Shown here in pieces: positions 18,042 through 26,830 of a stretch of 64,000 bases of DNA. This DNA is from Ignavibacteriota bacterium (GTDB taxonomy: Bacteria > Bacteroidota > Ignavibacteria > Ignavibacteriales > Melioribacteraceae): the NCBI GenBank assembly GCA_016716225.1, contig JADJWT010000001.1, forward strand, positions 2,490,501 through 2,554,500, in the 5' to 3' direction. The translations under genes were made by a program, and so were the position numbers. The notes below the pieces were generated by a model, which saw only the letters and a list, made by a program, of their open reading frames with translations, searched no databases and was not told where the DNA came from. The stretch's first letter is position 1. The number at the start of each line of letters is the position of its first letter.

Positions 18042-18097
18042 TTAACAATTATTTAACAATAAATTAACATCACTACTATGTGATGCAGATATATTTA
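18042..18097 (+). promoter_or_regulatory. Pho box and promoter of the pst operon
   Basis: Three perfect TTAACA units lie at 18042, 18053 and 18064, each 11 bp from the next. TATATTTA at 18090-18097 matches the Bacteroidota -7 element (TAnnTTTG, last base differs), with exactly 20 bp between it and the last TTAACA, as at the TonB-receptor promoter. The last unit sits where the -33 element would be, which is typical of activator-dependent promoters. The transcript would lead into pstSCAB-phoU. Confidence 0.82.
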
Positions 18098-18147
18098 GTT
18101 TCTAAAATTTTTTAAGCAATTCAAAAGAAAATTATGAGGAAAATTAA

Positions 18148-19044
18148 ATGAAAAACAAATTGTCATTAGTTGTTACAGCAATATTGATCAGTTTAGTTTT
18201 ATTTGTCGGTTGTAAGAAAAAGGAAGAAGTTGAGAAATCAATTGTTTCGGTAAAAGGTTCTGATACTATGGTAAATTTATCACAGAAATGGGCTGAAAAC
18301 TACATGAAGAAAAATCCAAATGCATCAATACAAGTTACTGGCGGCGGTTCTGGCACTGGCATAGCTGCGCTTTTAAATGGAACTATGGATATTGCAAATT
18401 CGAGCAGAGAATTAAAAGAAAAAGAATATGAATTAGCAAAAACGAAAAATATTTCACCTAAAGAATTCAAAGTTGCATTGGATGGAATTGCAGTTATTGT
18501 AAATCCAACAAACACAATTAATGAATTAACTATGACTCAAATCTTGGAAATTTTCACCGGAAAAATCACAAATTGGAAGCAACTTGGTGGTGAAGATTTG
18601 CCTATTGTTTTATATGGAAGAGAAAATAGCAGCGGAACGTATGAATTTTTTAAAGAACATGTATTGGGAAAAGATGAAAGAGGAGAAACTCGAGATTTTG
18701 CAAATACAACACAAGTTTTGCAAGGAACTGCAGCTTTAGGTGAAGCAGTAGCTCGTGATAATAAAGGAATTGGATATGGTGGTGTTGGTTATTTTGCAGT
18801 TAGAACAGACGTTAAAATTCTAAAAGTAAAGGCAGACGAAACTGCAGAAGGAATTGCCCCGGCACAAGAAGGAAAAGTTAATTATGAGGCAATTTGGAAT
18901 GGCACTTATTCTATTTCAAGATATTTATATTGCTACACAAATGGTACACCAGATAAAAAAGTTCAAGATTTTATGGATTTTATATTATCAAAAGAAGGTC
19001 AAGATTTAGTTAAGCAAATGGAATATATTCCTTTACCTCAATAA
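18148..19044 (+). CDS. pstS: Phosphate ABC transporter substrate-binding lipoprotein PstS
   Basis: PstS captures inorganic phosphate and delivers it to PstCA. The 298-residue product has a lipoprotein signal (LFVGCKKKE, Cys at about 22). The phosphate site shows VKGSDTMVNL, TGGGSGTGIAALLNG, IANSSREL and RENSSGTYEFF. A GAGGAAAATTAA ribosome-binding region precedes the ATG. It is the first gene behind the 18042 Pho box, and pstC follows after 8 bases. Confidence 0.95.
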   Translation: MKNKLSLVVTAILISLVLFVGCKKKEEVEKSIVSVKGSDTMVNLSQKWAENYMKKNPNASIQVTGGGSGTGIAALLNGTMDIANSSRELKEKEYELAKTKNISPKEFKVALDGIAVIVNPTNTINELTMTQILEIFTGKITNWKQLGGEDLPIVLYGRENSSGTYEFFKEHVLGKDERGETRDFANTTQVLQGTAALGEAVARDNKGIGYGGVGYFAVRTDVKILKVKADETAEGIAPAQEGKVNYEAIWNGTYSISRYLYCYTNGTPDKKVQDFMDFILSKEGQDLVKQMEYIPLPQ

Positions 19045-19052
19045 AAAATTAT

Positions 19053-20063
19053 ATGGTTGATACTACTAAATCTGTAGATAAAATTAAAAATGAAGATTCT
19101 GAATTAAGTAAATCAGAGTCTTCTCTTTATGGAAAAAAGATTTCAATAAATGTTAGAATTAAGGAAAAAATTATTGAATATTTTTTTGCGGCAAATGGAA
19201 TTGTAGCATTAGTTTTTATTATTCTAATTTTTGTTTTTTTGTTTAGAGAAGGAATACAGGCACTTAACAATGTTGGCATTTTAGACTTTATTTATTTTGA
19301 TCAAATTCAAATTGATAAATCTGTACAAAGATTATATGAATGGTATCCAACATCAAGTGAAGAACGTTATTCACTTTTACCATTAATTGTGGGAACACTG
19401 CTTACTGCAATTCCCGCTACATTAATTTCAACTTTTTTTGGAGTTGCTGCCGGAGTTTATTTATCTGAAATTTCAAATCCCAAAGCCCGAGAATTTTTAA
19501 AACCAATGATTGAATTATTTGCAAGTATTCCCACAGTTGTTTTAGGATTTTTAATGCTTGTTGTCGGAGCCTCGGTTTTTGATGATTTATTTCATCCATC
19601 AAATAGATTAAATGCATTTATAGCTGCACTGGGTTTATCCTTTGTAATAATTCCAATAATTGCCTCAATGACAGAAGATGCATTACGATCAATTCCGAAT
19701 GATTTGAGAATGGCATCTTATGGTTTAGGCGCAACAAAATGGCAAACAATTAGCCGGGTAATAATTCCAGCCGGATTTAGCGGAGTTTCCGCAAGTATAA
19801 TATTAGGTTTCGGCAGAGCAATTGGTGAAACTATGATTGTTTTAATGGCTGCAGGAAATGCTTCAAACATTACAACCGATTTATTTTTAAGCGTTAGAAC
19901 AATGACAGCAACAATTGCAGCGGAAATGGGTGAAGTTTCACAAGGTTCCGATCATTATTATGCATTATTTTTTATTGGGATAATACTTTTTACGATAACG
20001 TTTTTTCTTAATCTTATTGCCGAAATAATAATTAATAAAATGCGAAAGAAAAATATTTTTTAG
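19053..20063 (+). CDS. pstC: Phosphate ABC transporter permease PstC
   Basis: One of the two inner-membrane subunits of the high-affinity phosphate importer. The 336 residues comprise a charged cytoplasmic N-terminal extension of about 45 residues, then six predicted membrane helices. The permease EAA-type loop reads YGLGATKWQTISRVIIPAGFSG, the contact site for PstB. Family motifs AIGETMIVLMAAGN and VLGFLML are also present. It lies 8 bases after pstS and 7 before pstA. Confidence 0.95.
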   Translation: MVDTTKSVDKIKNEDSELSKSESSLYGKKISINVRIKEKIIEYFFAANGIVALVFIILIFVFLFREGIQALNNVGILDFIYFDQIQIDKSVQRLYEWYPTSSEERYSLLPLIVGTLLTAIPATLISTFFGVAAGVYLSEISNPKAREFLKPMIELFASIPTVVLGFLMLVVGASVFDDLFHPSNRLNAFIAALGLSFVIIPIIASMTEDALRSIPNDLRMASYGLGATKWQTISRVIIPAGFSGVSASIILGFGRAIGETMIVLMAAGNASNITTDLFLSVRTMTATIAAEMGEVSQGSDHYYALFFIGIILFTITFFLNLIAEIIINKMRKKNIF

Positions 20064-20070
20064 GTGATTT

Positions 20071-21018
20071 TTGGATATTTCAAAAAAACATAAAGATTTA
20101 ACCGGGCAATTTTTTATAGGCTTTACAAAATTTATTTTTTTTCTATTAGGTTTTGTACTTTTACTTGTTCTTGGCAAAATAATTTATGAAGGTATTGGAA
20201 TAATATCTTTAGAATTTATACTTGATGAACCAAAAAATAATATGACTGAAGGCGGTATTGGTCCAGCAATTTTTGGTACATTAGCTGTAACTACAATTAT
20301 GGTATTATTATCTGTTCCGGTTGGTGTTTCTGCCGCAATTTATCTATCTCAATATGCAAAAGATACATTCTTTACAAGAATTATTAGAACTGCCGTAAAT
20401 AATTTAGCTGGTGTTCCATCAATTGTTTTTGGGTTATTCGGTTTAGGTTTTTTTATTTTGTTCATTGGCAGAAATTTAGATGAAGTTTTAGAAACCGGAT
20501 TATTATGGGGACAACCTTGCTTACTTTGGGCTGCAGCAACTCTTAGTGTTTTAGTTTTGCCTATTGTAATAGTATCAACTCTTGAAGCACTTATAGCAGT
20601 ACCTAAAAGTCATATTGATGCTTCGTTCGGACTTGGAGCAACAAAATGGCAGACAATTAAAAAAGTTGTAATCCCTCAAGCTAAACCCGGAATTTTAACC
20701 GGAACAATTTTAGCAATTAGCCGAGGTGTTGGTGAAACGGCACCCATTTTATTTTTAGGTGCTGCATTTTTTCTCCCAAATTTACCAATTGTTGATTTAT
20801 GCATTGGCGATTATTGTATTCCGATGATAAATCCATCAGAACAATTTATGTATTTGGCATATCATATTTTCATATTAGCAACGCAGTCATCAAATCCAAC
20901 TTTAACAATGCCAATTCAGTACGGATCAACATTAGTATTAATTGCTATAACTTTTTTATTAAATATTACTGCTATAATTTTAAGATATAAATACAGAAAG
21001 CAATTAGGAAAAATTTAA
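20071..21018 (+). CDS. pstA: Phosphate ABC transporter permease PstA
   Basis: The second inner-membrane permease subunit. The 315 residues start at TTG 20071 with a GTGATTTT stretch upstream and no good Shine-Dalgarno. The first helix (FIFFLLGFVLLLVLG) begins about 20 residues in. The EAA loop is FGLGATKWQTIKKVVIPQAKPG, and ISRGVGETAPILFLGAA is the conserved PstA stretch. A loop with two cysteines (LCIGDYC) lies on the periplasmic side before the last helices. It pairs with pstC and pstB by order and spacing. Confidence 0.95.
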   Translation: MDISKKHKDLTGQFFIGFTKFIFFLLGFVLLLVLGKIIYEGIGIISLEFILDEPKNNMTEGGIGPAIFGTLAVTTIMVLLSVPVGVSAAIYLSQYAKDTFFTRIIRTAVNNLAGVPSIVFGLFGLGFFILFIGRNLDEVLETGLLWGQPCLLWAAATLSVLVLPIVIVSTLEALIAVPKSHIDASFGLGATKWQTIKKVVIPQAKPGILTGTILAISRGVGETAPILFLGAAFFLPNLPIVDLCIGDYCIPMINPSEQFMYLAYHIFILATQSSNPTLTMPIQYGSTLVLIAITFLLNITAIILRYKYRKQLGKI

Positions 21019-21035
21019 ATTAGAGAAATGTTAAG

Positions 21036-21794
21036 ATGAAGAATACCAAAATATTCACTAAAGATTTATGTTTATATTACGGTGATAAACAAGCGCTAAA
21101 AGATATTTCATTGCAGATTCCCGAAAAGCAAGTTACCGCATTTATTGGTCCATCTGGCTGTGGAAAATCTACATTTTTAAGAGTGTTAAATAGAATGAAT
21201 GATTTAATAGGAAATGTTAATATTACCGGTGAAGTAAATATTGATGGAATTAATATTTATGATAAAAATATAGATGTTGTAAATTTACGTAAACGAATTG
21301 GAATGGTTTTCCAAAAATCAAATTTATTTCCAAAAACAATTTATGAAAATATAATTTACGGGCCTTCGATAAACGGAATTAGAGATAAGAAAAAACTGGA
21401 AGAAATTGTTGAAAAATCTTTAAAGCAATCTGCAATTTGGGAAGAAGTAAAAGATAGATTGCATGAATCGGCACTAAGTCTTTCCGGCGGGCAGCAGCAG
21501 CGTTTATGCATTGCACGTGCATTAGCTGTAAAACCGGATATAATTTTAATGGATGAGCCGGCAAGCGCTTTAGATCCAATTTCTACCGCAAAAATTGAAG
21601 AATTGATTCATGAACTTAAAGAAAATTATACAATTGTAATTGTTACACACAATATGCAGCAAGCAGCACGCGTAAGTGATAAAACTGCATTTTTCTATCT
21701 TGGTGAATTAATTGAGTTTGACGGAACATCTAAAATTTTTACAAATCCATCAAAAAAACAGACAGAAGATTACATAACCGGTAGATTTGGTTAA
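21036..21794 (+). CDS. pstB: Phosphate ABC transporter ATP-binding protein PstB
   Basis: The ATPase that drives phosphate import. The 252 residues are typical. Walker A is GPSGCGKST at about 38-46, the Q-loop is RIGMVFQKSNLFPKT, the ABC signature is LSLSGGQQQR, Walker B is DIILMDEPASALDP, and the switch His is in VTHNMQQAARV. All catalytic positions are intact. It lies 17 bases after pstA and 18 before phoU. Confidence 0.97.
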   Translation: MKNTKIFTKDLCLYYGDKQALKDISLQIPEKQVTAFIGPSGCGKSTFLRVLNRMNDLIGNVNITGEVNIDGINIYDKNIDVVNLRKRIGMVFQKSNLFPKTIYENIIYGPSINGIRDKKKLEEIVEKSLKQSAIWEEVKDRLHESALSLSGGQQQRLCIARALAVKPDIILMDEPASALDPISTAKIEELIHELKENYTIVIVTHNMQQAARVSDKTAFFYLGELIEFDGTSKIFTNPSKKQTEDYITGRFG

Positions 21795-21812
21795 AAAAAA
21801 TTTGAGGCAAAA

Positions 21813-22514
21813 ATGGAAAGACAATTTGAAATTCATCTCGGAAAATTAAGAACGCGAATTATAAAAATGTCAAGTTTGGTTGAAGACCAAATGGAATTGG
21901 CAATTCGTGCAATCAATGAAGAAAATCTTGAATTGACAAATTTAATAATTGAGCGTGAAGATAAAATAAATAAGCTTGATAGAAAAATTGAAAAAACATG
22001 TCAGAAAATTATTGCACTCAGTCAACCGGTTGCAATTGATTTGAGATTAGTTTTATCTGCATTAACAATAAATACAAATTTGGAAAGAATTGGCGATTTG
22101 GCAAAAAATATTGCAAGAAGTTTTCAAAATTTGAAAAAAAAACCAGCATTTATAAATTCTACGCATTTTCATGATATGACAATTATTGTTAAGAAAATGT
22201 TAAAAGATGCAATTGATTCATTCAATAATAACGATGCGGAACTTGCTAAAAAAGTTATTGAATCTGACGTTAAACTTGATAATTTATTTGCAGAAAATAG
22301 AAAATTGCTAATTAATATTATGAAAGAAAATTCAAATAATATTGATGAAGCTTTAAGTATTTTAGAAATTTGTCGTCATTTAGAAAGAACCGGTGATCAC
22401 TCTACAAACATTGCTGAAGATGTGTACTTCATTGTTGAAGCTCAACTTATAAAACACAAATATGAAAAGTATATATATTCGGAAATTGAAGATGAAGATG
22501 AAGACGATAATTAA
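21813..22514 (+). CDS. phoU: Phosphate signalling protein PhoU
   Basis: PhoU links PstSCAB activity to the PhoR kinase and keeps the regulon off when phosphate is plentiful. The 233-residue product is the usual tandem of three-helix bundles; each repeat has its metal-binding family motif (NLERIGDLAKNIAR in the first, HLERTGDHSTNIAED in the second). An acidic tail (EIEDEDEDDN) follows the second bundle. A GAGGCAAAA ribosome-binding region precedes the ATG. It is the last gene of the pst operon. Confidence 0.96.
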   Translation: MERQFEIHLGKLRTRIIKMSSLVEDQMELAIRAINEENLELTNLIIEREDKINKLDRKIEKTCQKIIALSQPVAIDLRLVLSALTINTNLERIGDLAKNIARSFQNLKKKPAFINSTHFHDMTIIVKKMLKDAIDSFNNNDAELAKKVIESDVKLDNLFAENRKLLINIMKENSNNIDEALSILEICRHLERTGDHSTNIAEDVYFIVEAQLIKHKYEKYIYSEIEDEDEDDN

Positions 22515-22542
22515 ATTTTGCAATTTTTAATAAAATTTAATA

Positions 22543-22574
22543 TTTGACAATATTTATTCATTTCCGTACTTTTA
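22543..22574 (+). promoter_or_regulatory. Promoter of rplU-rpmA (Bacteroidota type)
   Basis: TTTG at 22543-22546 (inside TTTGACA) and TACTTTTA at 22567-22574 fit the Bacteroidota -33/-7 consensus TTTG and TAnnTTTG with a 20-bp spacer. Transcription would begin about 20-25 bases ahead of the rplU ATG. Called from the motifs only. Confidence 0.6.
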
Positions 22575-22604
22575 CAAGTCTAATTAAGATTTAATGGAGA
22601 AAAA

Positions 22605-22949
22605 ATGTACGCAGTTGTTGATATTTTAGGACAACAATTTAAAGTTGAAGAAAAAGCTAAATATTATGTACCTAAATTAGATTCTGAAGTTAATAAATCT
22701 ATTACTTTTGATAATATTTTACTTTTTTCTGATGGAAATACTACATCAATAGGAAATCCATCTGTAAAGGGTGTGAAAGTTAAAGCAAAAGTTTTAGAAC
22801 ATTTAAAAGATGAAAAAGTTATTGTTTTTAAGAAAATAAGAAGAAAATCATACAAATTAAAAAATGGTCATAGACAACAGCTTTCAAGAATAGAAATTAC
22901 GAATATTTCTACGACCAAATCCAAAGCTGCTGAAAAGGAGAGTGAATAA
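22605..22949 (+). CDS. rplU: 50S ribosomal protein L21
   Basis: L21 binds 23S rRNA in the large subunit. The 114-residue product has the family start MYAVVDILGQQFKVEE, the central VKAKVLEH, and the KIRRKSYKLKNGHRQ motif that contacts rRNA. A short Lys/Glu/Ser-rich tail extends beyond the usual end. ATGGAGAAAAA provides a good ribosome-binding site. Its stop overlaps the rpmA start by one base (TAATG), the standard L21-L27 pair. Confidence 0.98.
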   Translation: MYAVVDILGQQFKVEEKAKYYVPKLDSEVNKSITFDNILLFSDGNTTSIGNPSVKGVKVKAKVLEHLKDEKVIVFKKIRRKSYKLKNGHRQQLSRIEITNISTTKSKAAEKESE

Positions 22950-23209
22950 TGGCTCATAAAAAAGGTCAAGGTTCAACCAGAAACGGAAGAGATAGTAATC
23001 CTCAGTATCTTGGTGTAAAAAGATTTGGCGGTGAAAAAATTACAGCAGGTTCTATTTTAGTTAGACAAAGAGGAACAAAATTTCATCCCGGTAACAATGT
23101 AAAAATTGGAAGTGACGATACATTATTTTCTGTTATCGATGGATTTGTAAAATTTGAAGTAAAAAGAAATAATAGAAAATATATCAGCGTTTACGAAAGT
23201 TTAAGTTAA
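22949..23209 (+). CDS. rpmA: 50S ribosomal protein L27
   Basis: L27 reaches into the peptidyl-transferase centre with its N-terminal arm. The 86 residues begin MAHKKGQGSTRNGRDSNPQY, the mature form of the arm with no Firmicutes-type cleaved leader. The core motif GSILVRQRGTKFHPG is intact. Translation is coupled to rplU by the TAATG overlap. Confidence 0.98.
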   Translation: MAHKKGQGSTRNGRDSNPQYLGVKRFGGEKITAGSILVRQRGTKFHPGNNVKIGSDDTLFSVIDGFVKFEVKRNNRKYISVYESLS

Positions 23210-23232
23210 ATTTTAATGTTTATCAGAAAATT

Positions 23233-23257
23233 AAACCCCTCATTTGAGGGGTTTTTT
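23233..23257 (+). terminator. Rho-independent terminator of rplU-rpmA
   Basis: AAACCCCTCA pairs with TGAGGGGTTT around a very short loop, followed by a T run on the plus strand (23252-23257). It lies between the convergent rpmA and mdh genes; the A-rich side gives partial function in the opposite direction. Confidence 0.9.
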
Positions 23258-23333
23258 GTTTTTAAAGTTTTTTAAGAATCTAATAAATATTCTTAAAACA
23301 TTACATATTTTAAAATGTGAAGTTTAATAAAAA

Positions 23334-24299
23334 TTAAAATCCCAATCTATCCATATCTGCAACTAAATCAGTAACTGCTTTAACTGAATTATTAAATAAA
23401 GTTTGCTCTTCATCATTCAACGTAACTTCAAGAATTTTTTCGCATCCATTTTCACCTAAAACTGCAGGAACGCCAACATAATATCCATTAACACCGTAAT
23501 CACCATTTAAGTAAACGCATGATGCTAAAACTCTTTTTTGATCACCTAAAATAGATTCAGCCATTGCAATTGCTGCAGAAGCTGGTGAATAAAATGCTGA
23601 ACCGGTTTTTAATAATTTCACAACTTCACCGCCAGCCATTTTTGTTCTTTCAACCATTGCATTCATTACTTCTTTGGCTTTTGCAGAATTATTATATTTC
23701 CTTTCCAATAATTCCATTACCGGAACGCCGTTTACATTTGCATATCTAACTAGTGGAACCATTGTGTCTCCGTGTCCGCCTAAAACCATAGCATTTACAT
23801 CTTTTACCGAAACACCTAATTCCCATGCGATGAATGTTGAAAATCTTGATGAATCTAAAACTCCGGCTTGACCAATCACTTTATGATGTGGAAATCCGGA
23901 AACTTTTTGGAAAAGTGTAACCATTGCATCTAATGGATTAGAAATAATAATCACAATTGAATTTGGTGCAAATTCTTTAACACCTTCTGCAACAATTTTC
24001 ATTATTTTTGCATTAGTAACTAATAAATCGTCTCTGCTCATTCCGGGTTTACGAGGTAATCCAGCGGTAACAATAACTAAATCAGAGCCAGCAATTTCGC
24101 TGTATTGATTTGCGCCTTTTAAACTTACATCAAATCCATCAATGCGAGATGCTTCCGCAATATCAAGTGTTTTGCCTTGCGGCATATCTTCAACTATATC
24201 AAATAAAACAACATCTGCTAATTCTTTAAATGCAATAAGTTGGGCTAAAACGCCACCAATTTGTCCGCCACCAATAAGCGCAATTTTTTTCTTAGCCAT
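23334..24299 (-). CDS. mdh: Malate dehydrogenase (LDH-like, tetrameric type)
   Basis: Interconverts malate and oxaloacetate with NAD in the citric acid cycle. Starting at ATG 24299 gives 321 residues. The Rossmann motif is ALIGGGQIGGVLA, close to the GxGxxG form, and the coenzyme acidic residue is in VVLFDIVEDMPQGK. Substrate residues include the RKPGMSRDDL loop, ISNPLDAM and the catalytic His in VLGGHGDTMVPL. This is the lactate-dehydrogenase-like MDH class of Chlorobi and Bacteroidota. A GTG at 24308 is in frame, but the AAGGAG ribosome-binding site overlaps it and is spaced correctly for 24299. Confidence 0.96.
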   Translation of the reverse strand: MAKKKIALIGGGQIGGVLAQLIAFKELADVVLFDIVEDMPQGKTLDIAEASRIDGFDVSLKGANQYSEIAGSDLVIVTAGLPRKPGMSRDDLLVTNAKIMKIVAEGVKEFAPNSIVIIISNPLDAMVTLFQKVSGFPHHKVIGQAGVLDSSRFSTFIAWELGVSVKDVNAMVLGGHGDTMVPLVRYANVNGVPVMELLERKYNNSAKAKEVMNAMVERTKMAGGEVVKLLKTGSAFYSPASAAIAMAESILGDQKRVLASCVYLNGDYGVNGYYVGVPAVLGENGCEKILEVTLNDEEQTLFNNSVKAVTDLVADMDRLGF

Positions 24300-24430
24300 T
24301 GTGTTCACTCCTTATATTATTTTTAATAAAACCTTACTATCCTAAAATAAGAATTTGTTGTTATAATTACATAATAAAATACTTTAAATATTTGATGAAA
24401 TTTATTTGGAATAATTTTATTCGAATGGAT

Positions 24431-24847
24431 TTATAAATTAAACGATAGAATTAATTCAGTATTTTCCTTTAAAAACTTATATTCAACATCGTCTGCCAAA
24501 GACTTCATAATAAATAAACCGCGTCCGCTTCCTTTTAAAATATTTTCCGGAATTGTTGGATCTGGAATATCTTTCGGATTAAAACCGTTTCCTTCATCCT
24601 TAATTGATATTTTAATTTTTCGTTTTAAAATTGAGATGCTTACAAAAATATTTTTATTCGGATTTGAATTATTTCCATGAATAATACTATTTGCAGCAGC
24701 TTCAGCAATTGCCATTTCGATGGAATTCTTCTTTTCTTCACTAATATTAATTTCACTTTGAATTGAGTCTAAAATGAAACTTTCTATTTTAGGGAGAAGT
24801 TCAGGATTACTCTTAAATTTATGTTTAAAACTTTTACTCACGAGCAA
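24431..24847 (-). CDS. RsbW/SpoIIAB-like serine-kinase-type ATPase
   Basis: A 138-residue GHKL-fold ATPase of the anti-sigma-factor/serine kinase family. The N-box is in MAIAEAAANSIIHGN, G1 is KDEGNGFNP and G2 is GSGRGLFIMKS. Family members bind an anti-sigma antagonist or phosphorylate it on serine; here no partner STAS protein or sigma factor lies nearby, so the target is unknown. The start is either TTG 24847 or GTG 24841, two codons apart. The mdh start lies 131 bases downstream on the same strand. Confidence 0.85.
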   Translation of the reverse strand: MLVSKSFKHKFKSNPELLPKIESFILDSIQSEINISEEKKNSIEMAIAEAAANSIIHGNNSNPNKNIFVSISILKRKIKISIKDEGNGFNPKDIPDPTIPENILKGSGRGLFIMKSLADDVEYKFLKENTELILSFNL

Positions 24848-24905
24848 TAAAATTCATTTAAATATTGTAAAAAAAATACTTTTTATTGTTAACAATTGCA
24901 ATTTA

Positions 24906-26825
24906 TTAAATCCGCCAATTTACCGAAAAATATAGATTTGCTAATTCACGTTTTACATTTTCTTCGTTTGAAATAAATTCATACCAGCCGTATAAACCTA
25001 AATCTATATTTTGCATTCTAACTAAAAAATTTGTAATAGGTCCCACGCTATTATATTTTGTTGTTAAATATTTTTTATTATCGGCATTGTATCCAAATGT
25101 TTGAAGACTAAATAATCTTAAACCAACGCCAATTTTTATTTGAGAATATTTTATGTTGAAAATCGGTTCTAAAAAATATTCAGCTAAATATCTTTCGGGA
25201 TTATTTGTGAAATTTGACCAAACAAAATCTCCTTGTTCAGAAAGTTTTACATAACCGGAAAAATCCGCAAAAACTTTTTTATATAATTTTAGCGACGTTG
25301 AATCTTTTGCAGTAAACTGACGAAATGAAAAACTTTTAATATTTGGAATTACATCTTCAAAATCGTACGATGTATAATTTGCAGAAACTTCAAAAGTATT
25401 TTTAGAATATAAATTTGTTCCTAAATATTCTCCGCCCGAACTCAGTTTAATATTTCTTCGTGTATTATTGTTAGAACTTCTTTCGGCAAAAATGTAAACT
25501 ATGTGATTAATACTTCCCTCAATATTTAAGAAAAAATTAAAAAGGTGATTAAAAGATTTTAAATATGATAAACGCAATATTGATAAAAGCTCGTCACGAT
25601 CATCAAAATTATCTTCACTCGGAGTATCATAAATTAATTTTCTATGAAGCAATGTAAAAAGTAAATTATCAGAATTTGTGATTGAATAATTTCCTACTGC
25701 AGAAATTGTTGTGTACTGCGAATTATTATTTTTTCGTTTTTCAAGCTGAGTGCGTTGATCAAAAATAATATTATTTGAATTTAAAATTTTCTTAGCGGAA
25801 TATTTTTCATCTCTTTCACTATAATCAATTTTAATTCTACCAAAAAAACTTTCGCTGTTATATTCTGTTATGCCCGAAAAATCGAGCCGAAATTCATTTA
25901 TCTGCGAATCAAAAGTTGATAATTCAATGTTTGTTAGATTTTTAAATTTTGTAATTCTATCAATATTTCTATATGATGCGCGTCCGCTTAAATCAAAATA
26001 AAAATCTGAATTAAATCTTGAATTGAAAATTCTTTCTTCAATAAAATATCTGTTTTCAATTCTGCTTTGAATATTCTTCGAAATATTATAAATGTTTGAA
26101 GTTAAAGAATCAGCTTCAAAATAAAAATCTTTTCGTACATTACTGTAATCTCCAGAAATTAAATTTGTTAAGTTTAAATCAAAATCATTTTTAACTTTTA
26201 TTGATACAAGTCGGTTATAATTTTTTCTTGGAGAAATATCTTCATTTTGAAAATTTAGATTAGATGAAATTTGAAATTCATTTAAATTATATTTTTCTAA
26301 CAAAATATTTGAACCATAAATTGCACCGCGGTCATCTTCATTTACTTGTTTATTAATTGAATAACCGACGTATGGAATTACTTTAAATTGATCGATCGGA
26401 GAATATTTTGTATAAATTGTAGAATGCAAAATTGATGCTTCGTTAATAGCAATTTTTCTGTCGTTGGAATAAATATTATTTTGAGTTAAAACACCAATTT
26501 GAAAAGTTGGAACATATTTATATTCTCCAATAAGTGAAAGCGATTGTTCATCTTTAATATTTTTTATTGTTGAACTAACAAGTGAAGAAAAATAATTTTC
26601 GTTTAATCCAAAGAAAAAATTATCCGAGTTTTGTGCAATAGCCAATCCGGAATTAAGATCAAGCGTGTTTAATCTTTTTGAAAATGACGTTCTAAAAATA
26701 TTCCTTTGATATTTAGAATAATTAAAATTTAAACTGTCGCTAATAGTTTGAGAAAACAAGATTGCTGGAAACACCAAAATTAACGCAGATATTTTATTGA
26801 ATATTTTCACAAAATTATTTTGCAC
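24906..26825 (-). CDS. Large putative outer-membrane protein
   Basis: Unrecognised by family. The 639 residues begin with a signal peptide (about 26 residues, ALILVFPAILFS-Q) and continue as alternating polar/hydrophobic strands rich in Asn, Ser and Tyr. The end FSVNWRI looks like the last strand of an outer-membrane barrel. No catalytic motif is visible. It starts 5 bases after the stop of the metallo-hydrolase gene, implying one transcript; a functional link is not evident. Barrel assignment is by pattern only. Confidence 0.65.
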   Translation of the reverse strand: MQNNFVKIFNKISALILVFPAILFSQTISDSLNFNYSKYQRNIFRTSFSKRLNTLDLNSGLAIAQNSDNFFFGLNENYFSSLVSSTIKNIKDEQSLSLIGEYKYVPTFQIGVLTQNNIYSNDRKIAINEASILHSTIYTKYSPIDQFKVIPYVGYSINKQVNEDDRGAIYGSNILLEKYNLNEFQISSNLNFQNEDISPRKNYNRLVSIKVKNDFDLNLTNLISGDYSNVRKDFYFEADSLTSNIYNISKNIQSRIENRYFIEERIFNSRFNSDFYFDLSGRASYRNIDRITKFKNLTNIELSTFDSQINEFRLDFSGITEYNSESFFGRIKIDYSERDEKYSAKKILNSNNIIFDQRTQLEKRKNNNSQYTTISAVGNYSITNSDNLLFTLLHRKLIYDTPSEDNFDDRDELLSILRLSYLKSFNHLFNFFLNIEGSINHIVYIFAERSSNNNTRRNIKLSSGGEYLGTNLYSKNTFEVSANYTSYDFEDVIPNIKSFSFRQFTAKDSTSLKLYKKVFADFSGYVKLSEQGDFVWSNFTNNPERYLAEYFLEPIFNIKYSQIKIGVGLRLFSLQTFGYNADNKKYLTTKYNSVGPITNFLVRMQNIDLGLYGWYEFISNEENVKRELANLYFSVNWRI

Positions 26826-26830
26826 ATTGT

